Notes: a model not told the origin generated them from the letters alone. A DNA stretch of 64,000 nt from Torulaspora globosa (GCF_014133895.1 NC_050731.1:248001-312000), one strand, 5' to 3'. Shown: positions 49,140-59,328, numbered from the stretch's first letter. Numbers and translations: made by a program.

Positions 49140-51515
49140 CTACATGTTCAACAATGGCTGTGCAATCCTAGGCCATTTACGCTTATATAAAGACATCGCA
49201 ACCACATCTTGAGCAGACAGCCTGCCATCAAATGTTGCCTTGTAGTAGCCGTGAGTACCCAAACTTTCCTTGATAAAACCAGTTCTTCCACTCTTGGTAA
49301 ATAGTGGAATGGACTTGAACCACTCGATGTCTTCTGGGTGGAAAAACATGTAGCGAACTGTAACGACGGACTTGTGGAACCTGAATGGGTGACCGGTCAA
49401 GATAACACGCTTGGCCAATATTCTTGTGTGATCAGCGTTCAGGAAGGAGCCATGACCAACCAACTCCAGACCTTTAGGATCCGTTGCCGACTCTTTAAAG
49501 TAAATAGCAGGGGATTGGGTAAAATCCACCGGTGCGAAAAAAGTTGCAATTGAGAGAGTGTCTGGTTGCAGAAAGCTCTCGAATTTATGCACATTGTTGG
49601 GACTGTTCGAGGCCGAAGAGAATAGTGGTAGGGTTCTGTATCTTCTGGCGCCATATTGGACCAATAATGGCTCTTCAGAGGGAACGGGCTTGTCATACTC
49701 TTCCCATCTCTGAATTGACAGGTTTACCATGGCGTTCTTGTGCTCATGAGCTAACAAACCGTAAACAGCCAGCGCAGTCTGATTCGGATGTCTGATAGTC
49801 TCCAAAAGTCTTTTAGGAAACTTCAGGTATAATTTTATTCTATCTCCAGCGACAACTTGTGCTTCGTTTCTGGCCTCTTTTAAAATCTTAGCACGAGTAT
49901 TCCTATAGTTTGAGATTCTCAGTAACCGGCCCCATTCTGGCGGGGCCTGTGGATCTTTTTCGTCGACCTCCCAATTACAGTTGTGTAGGTTTTTGAGTCC
50001 TCTGTATCTCCTCAAACGTTCTATGGCTGACTCGGTCGGCTCCAGTTCGATCTCATCTGGAAACTCTCTATCTTCTTTCTCCAATGCTCTATACTCGCTT
50101 AATTGCCGCGCTTCTTCCTCAGCTGACAGATCGACGAACATTGGTTCATTAGCCGTCTGTTCATTGTCCTCTATAGTCTCTTCTTCAGCGTCCTGCAAGT
50201 CGAGATCCATATCTTCATTATCAGCCTCATCGATCTCCCCTCCGATGGTTCGATAGTCTTCAATTTCATCATCCATGGGTACAGTATCATCAAGGTACCA
50301 CTTAGCTTGATATTCTGACGTACCCTTAGGTACTTTTACTCCATTGGTATGCTGCTCTCTGCCCGGCAAGAATCCATGATCGTCGTATCTTGCAGCCTCT
50401 AGATTTTCGTACTCAAATTCGCCCTGAGGCATTTGCTCCATCTCCGCGTCGTTGGGTGCAAATTCCTCCAACGTCTCTCTATCTTGATTCGACTCAAAAT
50501 TGTTGTGCAGCTCATCGTCTAGCGCAGACAGCCCGTCGCTTACTCCTTTCTTCCTTCTCATAGAGCACGCAGTCCTTTCTATACGTGATATCTGGAAATC
50601 TCCCATATCAGGAATATGGACTAGCCTGTTTGCGTGAAATCCAATTCCTCGCACCGTTCCCTCTATCACTAGTTCACCGAAATCAGCATCTCTTTCAATG
50701 AAATCCACTTTGTTTGCAACCATGTAACCTCTATTATCTCGCCACTGTATACCTCGTGGAAATTTTTGACACAAGGTTCTGAGTGCATTTGCAGAATCTG
50801 ACGGCTTCTCTAAATTATAGATTCGTTGTTCGCTGGGAAAAAAGTGCCTAAAGTAACTTTCCAATGATTGCTTTACGTCCAGCTGGAACTTTTCCTTAGC
50901 ATGCACTGCTGATAAGTTAGTAACCACCCCCATGTACGACGCTATACCTTGCAGCTCCAAAGCTCTAATTATCTGTTCGCCGTATTCAGGATCCACTTCA
51001 CTGGTCCCGCTCAGACCAAACACAACAAAGTCTGCCACCTTGGCACTATCTAGAATATTCATAAAATTACCCATATCGGGACTGATGATCTTCAAATTGC
51101 TTTTGAAACTCTTAATATGGACGTCTTTCACAAATGGCGCCTCCACCAGTCCAGTATCGTCTTCCGCCTCGGACTCTACTGACGAGACCAGTCCTTTCAA
51201 GATATCAGCAGCTGACACATCGCTTGCCAGCGGTATAATAGTCACGATTTTCTCTGCCCCATTACTGCCCTCGAACAATTTTTTCATTTCCATCGTGCTG
51301 GCCATCTTTTGATCTCTCAACTGTTTTGCTGCATTTTTACGCTGCAATTTGGTTAAAACTCTATTGCTCTTCGAACTACCATTATCATTCTTTTCAGCGC
51401 CAGCCTTTTCGACCTTTCCCTTGTACAACCTTTTCAGCGCACCCTTCGATGAGTGTCTGGACTTGAAACCCTTGTGGCCGTTCTTGATCGAAGATCTATG
51501 TGAATGTCCTGCCAT
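49140..51515 (-). CDS. TSR1: 40S biogenesis GTPase-like factor Tsr1
   Basis: This is a pre-40S factor resembling translational GTPases (Bms1 family) but without GTP hydrolysis, and it blocks early initiation-factor binding on the maturing subunit. The 791-residue protein starts [37 protein letters not shown]. The AARP2CN-type region spans about 225-310 ([26 protein letters not shown]). A long acidic segment follows at about 400-480, then a C-terminal beta domain with [22 protein letters not shown] 51515 is used, since the codon before it in the open frame is GTG. It keeps YDL060W order beside RPS29. Confidence 0.97.
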   Translation of the reverse strand: MAGHSHRSSIKNGHKGFKSRHSSKGALKRLYKGKVEKAGAEKNDNGSSKSNRVLTKLQRKNAAKQLRDQKMASTMEMKKLFEGSNGAEKIVTIIPLASDVSAADILKGLVSSVESEAEDDTGLVEAPFVKDVHIKSFKSNLKIISPDMGNFMNILDSAKVADFVVFGLSGTSEVDPEYGEQIIRALELQGIASYMGVVTNLSAVHAKEKFQLDVKQSLESYFRHFFPSEQRIYNLEKPSDSANALRTLCQKFPRGIQWRDNRGYMVANKVDFIERDADFGELVIEGTVRGIGFHANRLVHIPDMGDFQISRIERTACSMRRKKGVSDGLSALDDELHNNFESNQDRETLEEFAPNDAEMEQMPQGEFEYENLEAARYDDHGFLPGREQHTNGVKVPKGTSEYQAKWYLDDTVPMDDEIEDYRTIGGEIDEADNEDMDLDLQDAEEETIEDNEQTANEPMFVDLSAEEEARQLSEYRALEKEDREFPDEIELEPTESAIERLRRYRGLKNLHNCNWEVDEKDPQAPPEWGRLLRISNYRNTRAKILKEARNEAQVVAGDRIKLYLKFPKRLLETIRHPNQTALAVYGLLAHEHKNAMVNLSIQRWEEYDKPVPSEEPLLVQYGARRYRTLPLFSSASNSPNNVHKFESFLQPDTLSIATFFAPVDFTQSPAIYFKESATDPKGLELVGHGSFLNADHTRILAKRVILTGHPFRFHKSVVTVRYMFFHPEDIEWFKSIPLFTKSGRTGFIKESLGTHGYYKATFDGRLSAQDVVAMSLYKRKWPRIAQPLLNM

Positions 51516-51571
51516 CACTCCAGGCCCGATGTACTCCTCGATGCCACTAGCAGATCAGACACTCCCACTAG

Positions 51572-51599
51572 GATGAGATGAGATGAGTTTAAAATTTTT
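51572..51599 (-). promoter_or_regulatory. PAC-like and RRPE elements of TSR1
   Basis: GATGAGATGAGATGAG at 51572-51587 is three overlapping copies of the PAC core GATGAG. TTTAAAATTTTT follows at 51588-51599 and contains the RRPE core AAAATTTT. They lie 57-84 bases upstream of the TSR1 ATG, the normal place for these ribosome-biogenesis elements. Confidence 0.65.
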
Positions 51600-51654
51600 C
51601 TACTAACATTGTAGAGATCTCTTAGCATAGAATTGTGACTGTTAACATCTCCAG

Positions 51655-51720
51655 AACATCTGTACATCCTGAAATTTTACCCATCCGTACACCATTTTTC
51701 ATTTCAATTTTTTTTTTTTT
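51655..51720 (+). promoter_or_regulatory. Ribosomal-protein promoter of RPS29: two Rap1/HOMOL1-type sites and poly(dT)
   Basis: AACATCTGTACA at 51655-51666 matches the HOMOL1 consensus exactly. ACCCATCCGTACACC at 51679-51693 is a second Rap1-type site. A poly(T) tract follows near 51708-51720. Paired Rap1 sites followed by a T-rich element are typical of yeast ribosomal-protein promoters. Confidence 0.65.
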
Positions 51721-51950
51721 TGAAATTCTCGAAAATGAAAAATTCGTGGTCGACCAACTCGACTCAACGCGACGCAACGCCTGGAAAATCGCCAAAGCTC
51801 CAGCATAGGCTCTTCCCACGGGAGGCCCGTCGATAGCTCGTGAATGGAACAGCAGATGATCTGCTAATAGATTAGTATAGCTGGGTCCGGTCTGAGTTAG
51901 GCAATTTCAAGATACATTACAAGTTACCGACTAAGAGACTATAAATTATC

Positions 51951-52050
51951 GTATGTTCCAAATGAACGTTTTCTGGAGTCCGTGGAGTGTGTGGAGTCCA
52001 TTTTCCCAGGCTGATTTTGGAGAAGATTAGTATACTAACAGCAATTATAG
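51951..52050 (+). other. 5' UTR intron of RPS29
   Basis: GTATGT at 51951-51956, a perfect branch site TACTAAC at 52033-52039 and a 3' end TATAG at 52046-52050 define a 100-nt intron. It ends four bases before the RPS29 ATG, so it lies wholly in the 5' leader. The upstream transcript start is not visible. Confidence 0.88.
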
Positions 52051-52054
52051 AAAG

Positions 52055-52225
52055 ATGGCTCACGAAAACGTTTGGTATTCTCATCCAAGAAGATTCGGTA
52101 AGGGTTCCCGTCAATGCCGTGTCTGTTCTTCTCACAGTGGTTTGATCAGAAAGTACGGTTTGGACATCTGCCGTCAATGTTTCAGAGAGAAGGCTGCTGA
52201 CATCGGTTTCAACAAGTACCGTTAA
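52055..52225 (+). CDS. RPS29: 40S ribosomal protein S29 (uS14)
   Basis: This small-subunit ribosomal protein of the 40S head has exactly the family's 56 residues. It begins [20 protein letters not shown]. The zinc ribbon ligands are Cys21, Cys24, Cys39 and Cys42 (CX2C-X14-CX2C). S. cerevisiae has two copies, RPS29A (YLR388W) and RPS29B (YDL061C); this single copy lies among neighbours of both. It is preceded by a leader intron and Rap1-type promoter sites. Codons are strongly biased (GGT, AAG, TTC), as for an abundant protein. Confidence 0.98.
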   Translation: MAHENVWYSHPRRFGKGSRQCRVCSSHSGLIRKYGLDICRQCFREKAADIGFNKYR

Positions 52226-52742
52226 GGAGTGCCACTTCTCGCTGCGATGTCTTGCTTCGCAAGCGAGTATAGCTAGTCCGCTATGTATCCTTGTGTCTAA
52301 ATAATCAACGTGAATTAAGGCTCAACCTACTCGCCAGCAGGGTCGCTCTTAGGGTCTGCGTCGGTTCGTTAATATGGGCAGAGAGTTGGTAATCGGTTTC
52401 GTGTTACCCGGCCTTTGCAGCTGTATATATAGGCCAGACCTTGTTCAGTTTCTCAATCTTAAGCTACTTCATGATGCTTCTTTGTTTTAAAGAGACCGAA
52501 TCAAAAACATTTAAAATTTCGGAAACAATGCCACAGTTAACTACCTAGCTTCTTCAACGGTGGTGAATTGCCAGTGTTTCATTATGTTGAAATACCAGTT
52601 TCCAAGAAAAAATAATTGACAGGATAGGAAGTCCGTTGTCTGTGCTGTCCACTTAACGAGGGCTATAGACTGGGGATGTCGAAAGATAGTCAACATTTCT
52701 TTACTCTTTTTAAATTCGTAGACTCAGCGAAAAAAATACTTA
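52226..52742. other. Unusually long convergent intergenic region, promoter-like signals inside
   Basis: RPS29 and STE23 converge here with 517 bases between them, far more than other convergent pairs in the window. TTACCCG at 52404-52410 is a Reb1-type core and a TATATATA run lies at 52422-52431. A short ORF pair follows. Reb1 sites can also end transcription in yeast, so this could be a terminator of RPS29 instead of a promoter. Confidence 0.45.
52471..52615 (+). other. Two adjoining short frames, possible small gene with a frameshift
   Basis: ATG at 52471 opens 25 codons ending with MPQLTT and TAG at 52546-52548. One base out of phase, 52541-52615 reads LPSFFNGGELPVFHYVEIPV followed by SKKK and TAA. 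Codons in this second segment (TTC TTC AAC GGT GGT GAA TTG CCA) are those of highly expressed genes. A one-base skip near 52540 would fuse the two. The protein is not recognised and chance is possible. Confidence 0.25.
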
Positions 52743-55700
52743 CTACAGTTTGGGCGTGTGAACCGTGTAGACCTTGGGTTGTTGGCGAGCCGGGGCGATA
52801 AACATCTGAGATTTGAAACTGCCAATGTCTGTGATCAACTTGCCCTTAGGGTAGAGGGCTTTGTCCAAGGTTGACTCGTCGACACTTCCGGCAATGATGT
52901 GAGACTTCAGGTGCAATACGAGTTTGGAGGCATCGGGTCCAATGATACGCGATTCATAGAACTTTATGAGCTCCGCTTTGCTTAGTTGCGATACGATGCG
53001 AGCCTGTCTTTGACGATGGAGGAAATTGTAGTCTCCCAAGTAGATGGCAGACGTGTATACGTTGCTTTCCTCCTTCATGTTCTTGTATTTTTGTAGCAAG
53101 CTCTTGCACAAGGCATCCTTGTGCTTCTCAAAGTCCTGATCCGACATTTCTCGCAAGGATTCGCCAAATTTCTCGAGGAAGTTTTCGATCCTCCATTCTA
53201 GGAAGGGAGTCGTGTGTTCCGATTGCACCAGAATACGAATGTTGACGGTACCGTGGTTACTGAGGCTTGAGCTGAAGACAACGTAGCCGAGTTGTTCCTT
53301 GGTTCTGAGGTTGTCGAAGCAAGGTTCGTGTATCATCTGAGCGAACAACCGCCCGGTGGCGGACATTTCCTCGTCGTAGACACCCAGTTGAATCACATAT
53401 TGAATGCAGGAATTGACGTTCTCTGGGTCTGCTAGTTCTGCTTCGAATCTATAGGCTTTACCCAAGGGAAGGATGTAAGATCTAATCCTGCCATTGTTGG
53501 TTTGTGGGTTCCTAATGTCATTCGGAGAAAGGGTCTGAACCAGTGAATGAATCTGGTATGCCTCCTCTGATTTTATATTACCATGAACTAGGGACTCAAA
53601 ATACAGTTCTTCGTATATTTGGGGAATAAAGTTCTCCAATTGTTCAAATGTGATCTTTTCAATTACGTCAAGCTTTTCTTTAATAGTCCACGATCTTTCA
53701 TTTATCAATGAAGCGTATAGGGAAGAAACTTGAGAATATGGAATCTCAAGTAACTGATTTTTCAAATGCTGTTTGGACTTTTCCTTGAAAATGTCAAACC
53801 TTTTCCTGTCAGGTCTGAAGTTCTTCAAGCCTTCTAAGAAACGTGTTAAAAGTATATTCAGCTTATCATTGAATCCAGATATCGTTATATCTAAACCGCT
53901 GTTTGTCTTGACGAATGACAGGTGTAAGTTAGCACACGAAGCGTCGTATTGCAGATCTTTCAAATAGTCGGTGATCATTTGAACATAAACCGTGGTTAGC
54001 ATGCTGTTCACGACGCTAGCATAGGTGTGAGGTAATTTCAAAGTCGAATAAATGAAGCCCCTCGGTTGCCAAAACCTATCATCTTTTTTGTACCATAATT
54101 TGCCAATTTGGTTGTGCTCCAAGAGTAGGGGTTCTTCTAATGGTTCCACGTTTTCGAGTTTTTCAACTTGAAAGTTGGTGGCAATGAATTCGTTAGGACG
54201 AGGTAGGTGCAATTTTGAATTCAATCCTGGATGTTGCAGTTTCTTCAATAAGTCAGTGCTAAAGTTTTTGATGGCATACTCAGTCCCATACCATTTCTCA
54301 TTTAGATCAGTTTCTAAAGACTTGGAAATTAGCATAATGCGGCTATTCTCGACTTTGAGAGACTTCACATACTTAGTTATCATGTCAGGTTCATACTTCG
54401 AAAACAAGCTGGTACTCAATATATTCTGCACCGGGATATATGTCTTTTCCAAGGCCTTTGAGAGAGAAGAGACAGTACTCGAAGCGCTTCCCTTCTGTTT
54501 GAACTTGAAGGAAGCTCTGGCTATATCTTCTAGTTCGAGATATATCATTTCTTGTGGCAGCGAGTTCTTTAACATTTCGATATATTGAAAGATAATATGC
54601 GCAACGCTTTCGTAGTTTTCCAGTCCTTGTTCGGTTAAATCTGTGTCGATGCAGAAGAAAGCGTTACCTTTAGACACTGTATGGCCGCCGGCCGACAGTT
54701 CATTAGCCCAACCCAGTTCTTTCAAGCATTTAAGCAGGGAGCCGGAACCTTCGTGTCCTATCAAATGGCTTAAGATGTGGTTTGGCTTTGACTCCCAGTG
54801 TTCGTCCATGTCAGGAACCGTGAAGGTCACTTCCAGCTTTCTCAGGTCCTTCACCGGTTTTACCAGGATCAACTTCTGCAGATGCTCTTCGTTAAGGATG
54901 GACGTCTTGTATTCCGGCAACGGGCGCGCCAAATTAGGCACTTCTTTGAACAGTTCATATGCCCACTCGGACAAGGTATCTAGATCTTCTCTGCCCAAAA
55001 TACACAGCTTCATTAAATTCGCAGAGTAGCATCTGTTGTAAAATTCCAACAGCTTCTCACGAACGTCGACACCTTGCGATTTCGGGATTTCATCCAACGT
55101 CTTCAAGTTACCGGTAGAAAATTTGTGGTATGGATGTAGCGAGCTTGATAGAGACTTATCAAGCTGGTACAGCCTCCAAAGGTCGTTCTGGATATTTTTC
55201 TTGTTCTCGCTGTCAACAGCGTTGATCTCCTTTTCAGTCGAGTTTTGGTTGAACAAGGGACCGGTAAAGAATCCCGAAAACCTGTCCAACGCGCCCTTCA
55301 GATGCTCATAGTTCACTTCGAAATAGTAGTTAGTGTTCAGAGCTCCAGTGTACGCATTAGAAGATCCGCCGTGTTTGCTCAGAAAGCTAGAGTATTCGTT
55401 CTCGTCGGGAAACTTCTTAGATCCCATGAACAGCAGATGCTCACAAAAATGCGCTAACCCGGGCAACTCCTCCGGGTCCTCGAAGGCACCAATATTCACA
55501 TCTAGCGCGGCCGCCGCCCGATCCGTCGTTGGGTCCTGAATAATTAACGCCTTCAAGTCATTGGGCAACTGGATAAACCGATACGCTCTATCATCCAGAT
55601 CAGGCTTGATGAAATCCAACTCGAATTTTTTGTAACTCGAAGTCGTCATCGTTCTGTACTCTTTCAAAGGGCCCACAATTACACCACTAGATCCCAATTC

Positions 55701-55754
55701 GCCGGTAAAGTTCAGGTTCTTTCTGACTAAATTATGAAGCAAAGCAATGCTCAT
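52743..55754 (-). CDS. STE23: Insulin-degrading-enzyme-type metalloprotease Ste23
   Basis: This M16 zinc metalloprotease cleaves the N-terminal extension of the a-factor pheromone precursor (with Axl1) and degrades short peptides. The 1,003-residue protein (1,027 in S. cerevisiae) has the inverted zinc motif HFCEH at 102-106. The downstream zinc Glu lies in the NAVDSENKKN segment and the IDE C-terminal half contains EQLGYVVFSSSLSNHG. The first in-frame codon of the open frame is TTG, so the start is placed at ATG 55754. An internal Met at 36, MTTSSYKKFELDF, aligns with the S. cerevisiae alternative start, and residues before it are weakly mitochondrial-like. Confidence 0.97.
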   Translation of the reverse strand: MSIALLHNLVRKNLNFTGELGSSGVIVGPLKEYRTMTTSSYKKFELDFIKPDLDDRAYRFIQLPNDLKALIIQDPTTDRAAAALDVNIGAFEDPEELPGLAHFCEHLLFMGSKKFPDENEYSSFLSKHGGSSNAYTGALNTNYYFEVNYEHLKGALDRFSGFFTGPLFNQNSTEKEINAVDSENKKNIQNDLWRLYQLDKSLSSSLHPYHKFSTGNLKTLDEIPKSQGVDVREKLLEFYNRCYSANLMKLCILGREDLDTLSEWAYELFKEVPNLARPLPEYKTSILNEEHLQKLILVKPVKDLRKLEVTFTVPDMDEHWESKPNHILSHLIGHEGSGSLLKCLKELGWANELSAGGHTVSKGNAFFCIDTDLTEQGLENYESVAHIIFQYIEMLKNSLPQEMIYLELEDIARASFKFKQKGSASSTVSSLSKALEKTYIPVQNILSTSLFSKYEPDMITKYVKSLKVENSRIMLISKSLETDLNEKWYGTEYAIKNFSTDLLKKLQHPGLNSKLHLPRPNEFIATNFQVEKLENVEPLEEPLLLEHNQIGKLWYKKDDRFWQPRGFIYSTLKLPHTYASVVNSMLTTVYVQMITDYLKDLQYDASCANLHLSFVKTNSGLDITISGFNDKLNILLTRFLEGLKNFRPDRKRFDIFKEKSKQHLKNQLLEIPYSQVSSLYASLINERSWTIKEKLDVIEKITFEQLENFIPQIYEELYFESLVHGNIKSEEAYQIHSLVQTLSPNDIRNPQTNNGRIRSYILPLGKAYRFEAELADPENVNSCIQYVIQLGVYDEEMSATGRLFAQMIHEPCFDNLRTKEQLGYVVFSSSLSNHGTVNIRILVQSEHTTPFLEWRIENFLEKFGESLREMSDQDFEKHKDALCKSLLQKYKNMKEESNVYTSAIYLGDYNFLHRQRQARIVSQLSKAELIKFYESRIIGPDASKLVLHLKSHIIAGSVDESTLDKALYPKGKLITDIGSFKSQMFIAPARQQPKVYTVHTPKL

Positions 55755-55915
55755 ATAACACCCACCCAGAAACGATACACTTTCCAAGATACTAGCACTT
55801 TCCCTCGACTCTGACTACCTCAGATTAGTTTTCTCCAGTAACCATCGTAGTGATAAAGTTCAACGAAAACTAACGTAAGCTTACAGGACAACGACAAACA
55901 AGAAGGCTGTAGACG

Positions 55916-56188
55916 ATGGCAAGACTCAAGGGATTCGATCTGCTCTCACTCGGCGTAGTATCTGCAGCCGGTGTTTGGATGGGCATAAGGTTCTTCGAGC
56001 CTCTGGTCATTGACCGATTGAGAGAGGATGGGAACCTGCGAACAGACATACCGGTTCCAGAATACGACAGCAACGGCGATCCCGTCGGGTCGAAGCCGAT
56101 GAGTGAACTAAGAGACGAATTGGTCGCGATCCAGAGACGAGAAAAGCAGGAAGCAGACAGTCAGCCACCAGGCTCATCTGCTCATTAG
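55916..56188 (+). CDS. ECM19: Small membrane protein Ecm19-like
   Basis: This 90-residue protein is assigned to ECM19, of unknown molecular role (the S. cerevisiae protein is about 112 residues). It has one hydrophobic N-terminal segment at about 8-30 (LLSLGVVSAAGVWMGIRFFEPLVI). A short polar part PVPEYDSNGDPVGSKPMSELRDELVAIQRREKQE follows. The assignment depends on its place between STE23 and the CCW14/SYO1 cluster and on the MAR-K start. The small size makes it less certain than its neighbours, but codon structure and a clean start support a real gene. Confidence 0.7.
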   Translation: MARLKGFDLLSLGVVSAAGVWMGIRFFEPLVIDRLREDGNLRTDIPVPEYDSNGDPVGSKPMSELRDELVAIQRREKQEADSQPPGSSAH

Positions 56189-56248
56189 GCTCTGGTTATA
56201 TCGAGTTGGTGGGAGGTTTGAAAAATCGTCTTGTACGAAGAGCTTGAA

Positions 56249-56281
56249 TGAAAAATTATCGATATCAACGCAGCTCATCGC
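56249..56281 (+). promoter_or_regulatory. RRPE-like and PAC elements of SYO1
   Basis: TGAAAAATTAT at 56249-56259 is RRPE-like with one change, and CTCATCGC at 56274-56281 is an exact PAC element in reverse orientation. They lie 76-108 bases upstream of the SYO1 ATG. Confidence 0.65.
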
Positions 56282-56356
56282 CTCGAAAGTGTATGTTTGT
56301 ATGTAGTAGGTCGTTTGTTCAGCGGTTCTAAGGCCAGTTTGTGTTTTGGTGAGGCA

Positions 56357-58198
56357 ATGGGTAAGTCTAACAAAAGATCTAGAGCGTCTAAGGCGCGTTT
56401 GAACCCCATTGGCTCCGGTAGAGGTGAGCAATTGAAGGATAATGGGCTGGTGAAGAAGAAGCTGCAGCCATTGCTGGAGAAGCTTCATAGCGCAGTACCC
56501 AATGATAGAGCTATGGCGTTGGGATCCATTACTGTTTTATGCGAGGACCCGTACATGCGGAAGCTGTTGCTTAAGGAAAGGCTGGTTCAGACAGTATTGA
56601 GTAAACTGCTGAACGACAATAACACGGATATTGTTGTGGAATCGTTTGGATTGCTGAGAAATATCTCGTTGGAGGAAGGATATGACGTGTCGACACAGCT
56701 GTGGCGGGCTGACATCTGGATCAGTATAGACCAGGGTTTTTCCAAGCTGCTGGAGTCGCTCTCGGCGTTGCAGAGCGCTCAAGGTCAAGCTGCGAAAAAC
56801 TCTAGCGAGTCGAGAAGGTTGCTGTTTGACTATGCCGACAATTTGCTGTCGCTGGTGGTGGCCTTGGCTAACGGCTCAGATGACATTCTGCGGCAGGTGC
56901 TGGATCGTGCGAAGCTCGAGCGTTTGTTCGAGGTCATCATCGGCTTGCTGCAGTATGGAATTGCAAAACTGCCTCTGGCTGTGCTTAACACCGTTCTCGA
57001 TCTTCTCTACGATTTCAGTTCGGAATCTTTCCAGTTCATCGAAGCTGTAGCGGGAAATGAATATCTGGCAATATTCGTAAGAAGCCTTCCGGATCAGATG
57101 AATACTCCAGGCTTCAACGAGCTGACCAAGGTGTTAATTCAGGGTGTGTACCTGCAATTCCTGGATATGGATATCACATTTCAGCAGGCAAACGATATCA
57201 TTCACGCGGTTTGCAATTCGATAAAGGATATTGATCTTGAACAGGTCAACAAAGACCTATCGGCTGTGTGCCACGATGAGGAGCTCGTTAAGACTAAAGA
57301 TTCGCAAGTCGCACAAAAGATAAAACATTACACAGCTGCTCGCAGTAACGCCATGATGAAACTGCAGAGCATAGAAATCTCGATCGACCTCATTACCGCT
57401 ATCATCGAAATGATTGCTTCTCTGTCAGAGGAAAAGAAAGGACCACTGCCCAACCCGCTCCGGGAGACGCTAATGGTTTATCTGCCTCAGGTATTTGATA
57501 AATTGGGCGGAGAATTCACCTCACGTATTCTCATTGCATGGAATAACTTGCTATGGCTCTACCTGACGCTGGAAATCAATTTTTTCAAGCTGGAAGGTGA
57601 ACCTTATAAGAACTTATGGGAATTCATTCATTCCGTGAAAGAAGAAGAAATCGACCTCAAGTTGGGAAAATTGAGCGTCGTTTGGGCGCTTTTAAAAACG
57701 GTTACCATGCAATCAGAACCTAACGGTTGGCTCTCGACTTTGCAGTTAAGCAATGATATGGACTTTGTCAACTCCACAATAGAGAGCTACAACAAGGACA
57801 TGAGCAGCAGCAATATTACTCGTGAAGATGCAATTGAGCTGGGTCAAAGGTATTGCGGCGTCCTGTCGACCTATGCTACATTCCAGCAACAAATTCAAAT
57901 CAACGAAGTCATCGGTAAGTTCATATTGGAACAGCTATGCTCAACAAACCTGCCGGCGGTGCTACTGGCTGATTACACCAATTCATTGTTTGAAATTTAC
58001 GGCGACGAAAACTTTGACTATAACCAACCGGTCTTTGTGCAGAACAACTTCCTGGATATACTGCAGACCAAAGTAGTACCCAACCTGAGGACTCAATTCA
58101 AGCTTGTGGATAAGAACAAGGATCCGCGGACCAAGGAAAGATGTACCGAAACCTTCAACACCTTGGACAGCTTCATCCAATACAAGAAAAATGAATAG
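56357..58198 (+). CDS. SYO1: Syo1, transport adaptor for ribosomal proteins L5 and L11
   Basis: This adaptor (symportin) carries uL18/Rpl5 and uL5/Rpl11 together into the nucleus with the importin Kap104 and passes them to 5S rRNA. The 613-residue protein starts MGKSNKRSRASKARLNP, a basic Kap104-type PY-NLS region. ARM then HEAT repeats follow, for example NDRAMALGSITVLCEDPYMRKLLLKERLVQTVLSKLL. An acidic loop common in Syo1 is less visible here. Upstream in-frame residues lack homology, so ATG 56357 is used. It follows RPS29 and ECM19 and fits YDL063C. Confidence 0.94.
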   Translation: MGKSNKRSRASKARLNPIGSGRGEQLKDNGLVKKKLQPLLEKLHSAVPNDRAMALGSITVLCEDPYMRKLLLKERLVQTVLSKLLNDNNTDIVVESFGLLRNISLEEGYDVSTQLWRADIWISIDQGFSKLLESLSALQSAQGQAAKNSSESRRLLFDYADNLLSLVVALANGSDDILRQVLDRAKLERLFEVIIGLLQYGIAKLPLAVLNTVLDLLYDFSSESFQFIEAVAGNEYLAIFVRSLPDQMNTPGFNELTKVLIQGVYLQFLDMDITFQQANDIIHAVCNSIKDIDLEQVNKDLSAVCHDEELVKTKDSQVAQKIKHYTAARSNAMMKLQSIEISIDLITAIIEMIASLSEEKKGPLPNPLRETLMVYLPQVFDKLGGEFTSRILIAWNNLLWLYLTLEINFFKLEGEPYKNLWEFIHSVKEEEIDLKLGKLSVVWALLKTVTMQSEPNGWLSTLQLSNDMDFVNSTIESYNKDMSSSNITREDAIELGQRYCGVLSTYATFQQQIQINEVIGKFILEQLCSTNLPAVLLADYTNSLFEIYGDENFDYNQPVFVQNNFLDILQTKVVPNLRTQFKLVDKNKDPRTKERCTETFNTLDSFIQYKKNE

Positions 58199-58262
58199 CA
58201 AAATAACGAATCTCAGTCTTGAGTTATATATTACAAATACACGCACACGTACGCACATAGAC

Positions 58263-58736
58263 TCACTTTGTGTATTGCTTTGCCTGAGCGGCAACCTTCC
58301 TTTCGTACTCTGCTCTGTTTCTCGAGAACGCCTTCCACGCCGGCTCCTGAGCTGGTGAATTTGGGTTGGGGGAATCCAGCAAGTCCTGGACCCCTAGCAC
58401 GATCTGCTTTAACGTAATCGCAGGCCTCCAGTCCTGGTCTTCATTCAAAATGCTCAGGCACACAGTCCCACTTGGGTAGATATTGGGATGGTAGAACCCG
58501 GCCGGGAACCGCACTTTGGGTGGTTTCGACGGATATTCGTCCGGATACTCTATGGTTATTGGATATACACCGCTGTGCCAAATCGTACCCTCCTTACCTG
58601 GTATGCCAGCTTCCCATTTCTGCAAATTCATCGTACCATCAGCATTTCTAGCTGGCTTAGCGAAAAACCCAAAGGGATGATCTTTCCTCCACTTCTTTCT
58701 CTCTTCTTGCAACCGCTGCAAACACAAACTGCTCAT
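58263..58736 (-). CDS. UBC9: SUMO-conjugating enzyme Ubc9
   Basis: This is the only E2 enzyme for SUMO (Smt3), mostly nuclear and essential in S. cerevisiae. Its 157 residues equal the family length. It starts [23 protein letters not shown], and the catalytic Cys93 lies in [18 protein letters not shown] with the upstream HPN motif at 83-85. The open frame extends upstream but begins with GTG, so ATG 58736 is used. The S. cerevisiae gene (YDL064W) carries an intron near its start as I recall; this coding sequence is uninterrupted. It is convergent with SYO1. Confidence 0.98.
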   Translation of the reverse strand: MSSLCLQRLQEERKKWRKDHPFGFFAKPARNADGTMNLQKWEAGIPGKEGTIWHSGVYPITIEYPDEYPSKPPKVRFPAGFYHPNIYPSGTVCLSILNEDQDWRPAITLKQIVLGVQDLLDSPNPNSPAQEPAWKAFSRNRAEYERKVAAQAKQYTK

Positions 58737-59328
58737 TCCGGAGGACTTCTTCGTCACTATCAGACGCTTTCTGCTTCAGCTTTGTTGTTGGCGATGATTT
58801 GACCAGCTAGTTTTCTGAAATAGTACGCTCAGAAAGAACAGTTCACACTACAGCGTATAAAAGACACTCTTAAATGCCTTCTTGATCGTGCTCACTGGCT
58901 CGAGTCTGATGGGAAGCTCACTGCCAGCGAATTCTGCGGCGAATTCCATCCAAAGACCTTACTCTAGTCTGAAGCCTGGTCCAAGATGTCGCTTGTGGCA
59001 AATACATCCAAGCCAGTATATGGTCATCCTGTCGCTGCTGGAGGCTCTCTAAACAGCACCGAAAAGCTTATTTCTTGGTCCTATGTATGTATCTTGAGCT
59101 GAAGAGCTACGCAGACGCTTTGAAGAAACATCAGTCTGAGAAACAACTTTGACGACATTACGGCTTGGAATCGCCATATAGTGCAAGAGCCTCGCGAGGT
59201 GTTGTCCTGTTGCTAGCCGATCAAGTTCTTTCATAAGCTTGCGAGAGAGTAGGTGAACAAGACACTTTCAGTTGGCTCTTCCTTAACGACACACTCTAGC
59301 AAGGCGGGAGAGACGAACCGAGTGCGAT
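58737..59328. other. UBC9-PEX19 divergent intergenic region
   Basis: These 592 bases hold both promoters. GTATGT at 59084-59089 has no branch site downstream, so no intron is called. A 61-codon minus-strand ORF (59049-59234) begins with ATG but has no recognised similarity. No RNA gene is seen. Confidence 0.4.

Noticed and set aside
51601..51614. TACTAAC followed by TAG on the + strand upstream of RPS29
   Set aside because: No 5' splice site lies at a sensible distance upstream, and the RPS29 leader intron already has its own complete set of signals.
59084..59089. GTATGT upstream of PEX19 as a possible 5' UTR intron
   Set aside because: No TACTAAC-like branch site occurs before the PEX19 ATG.
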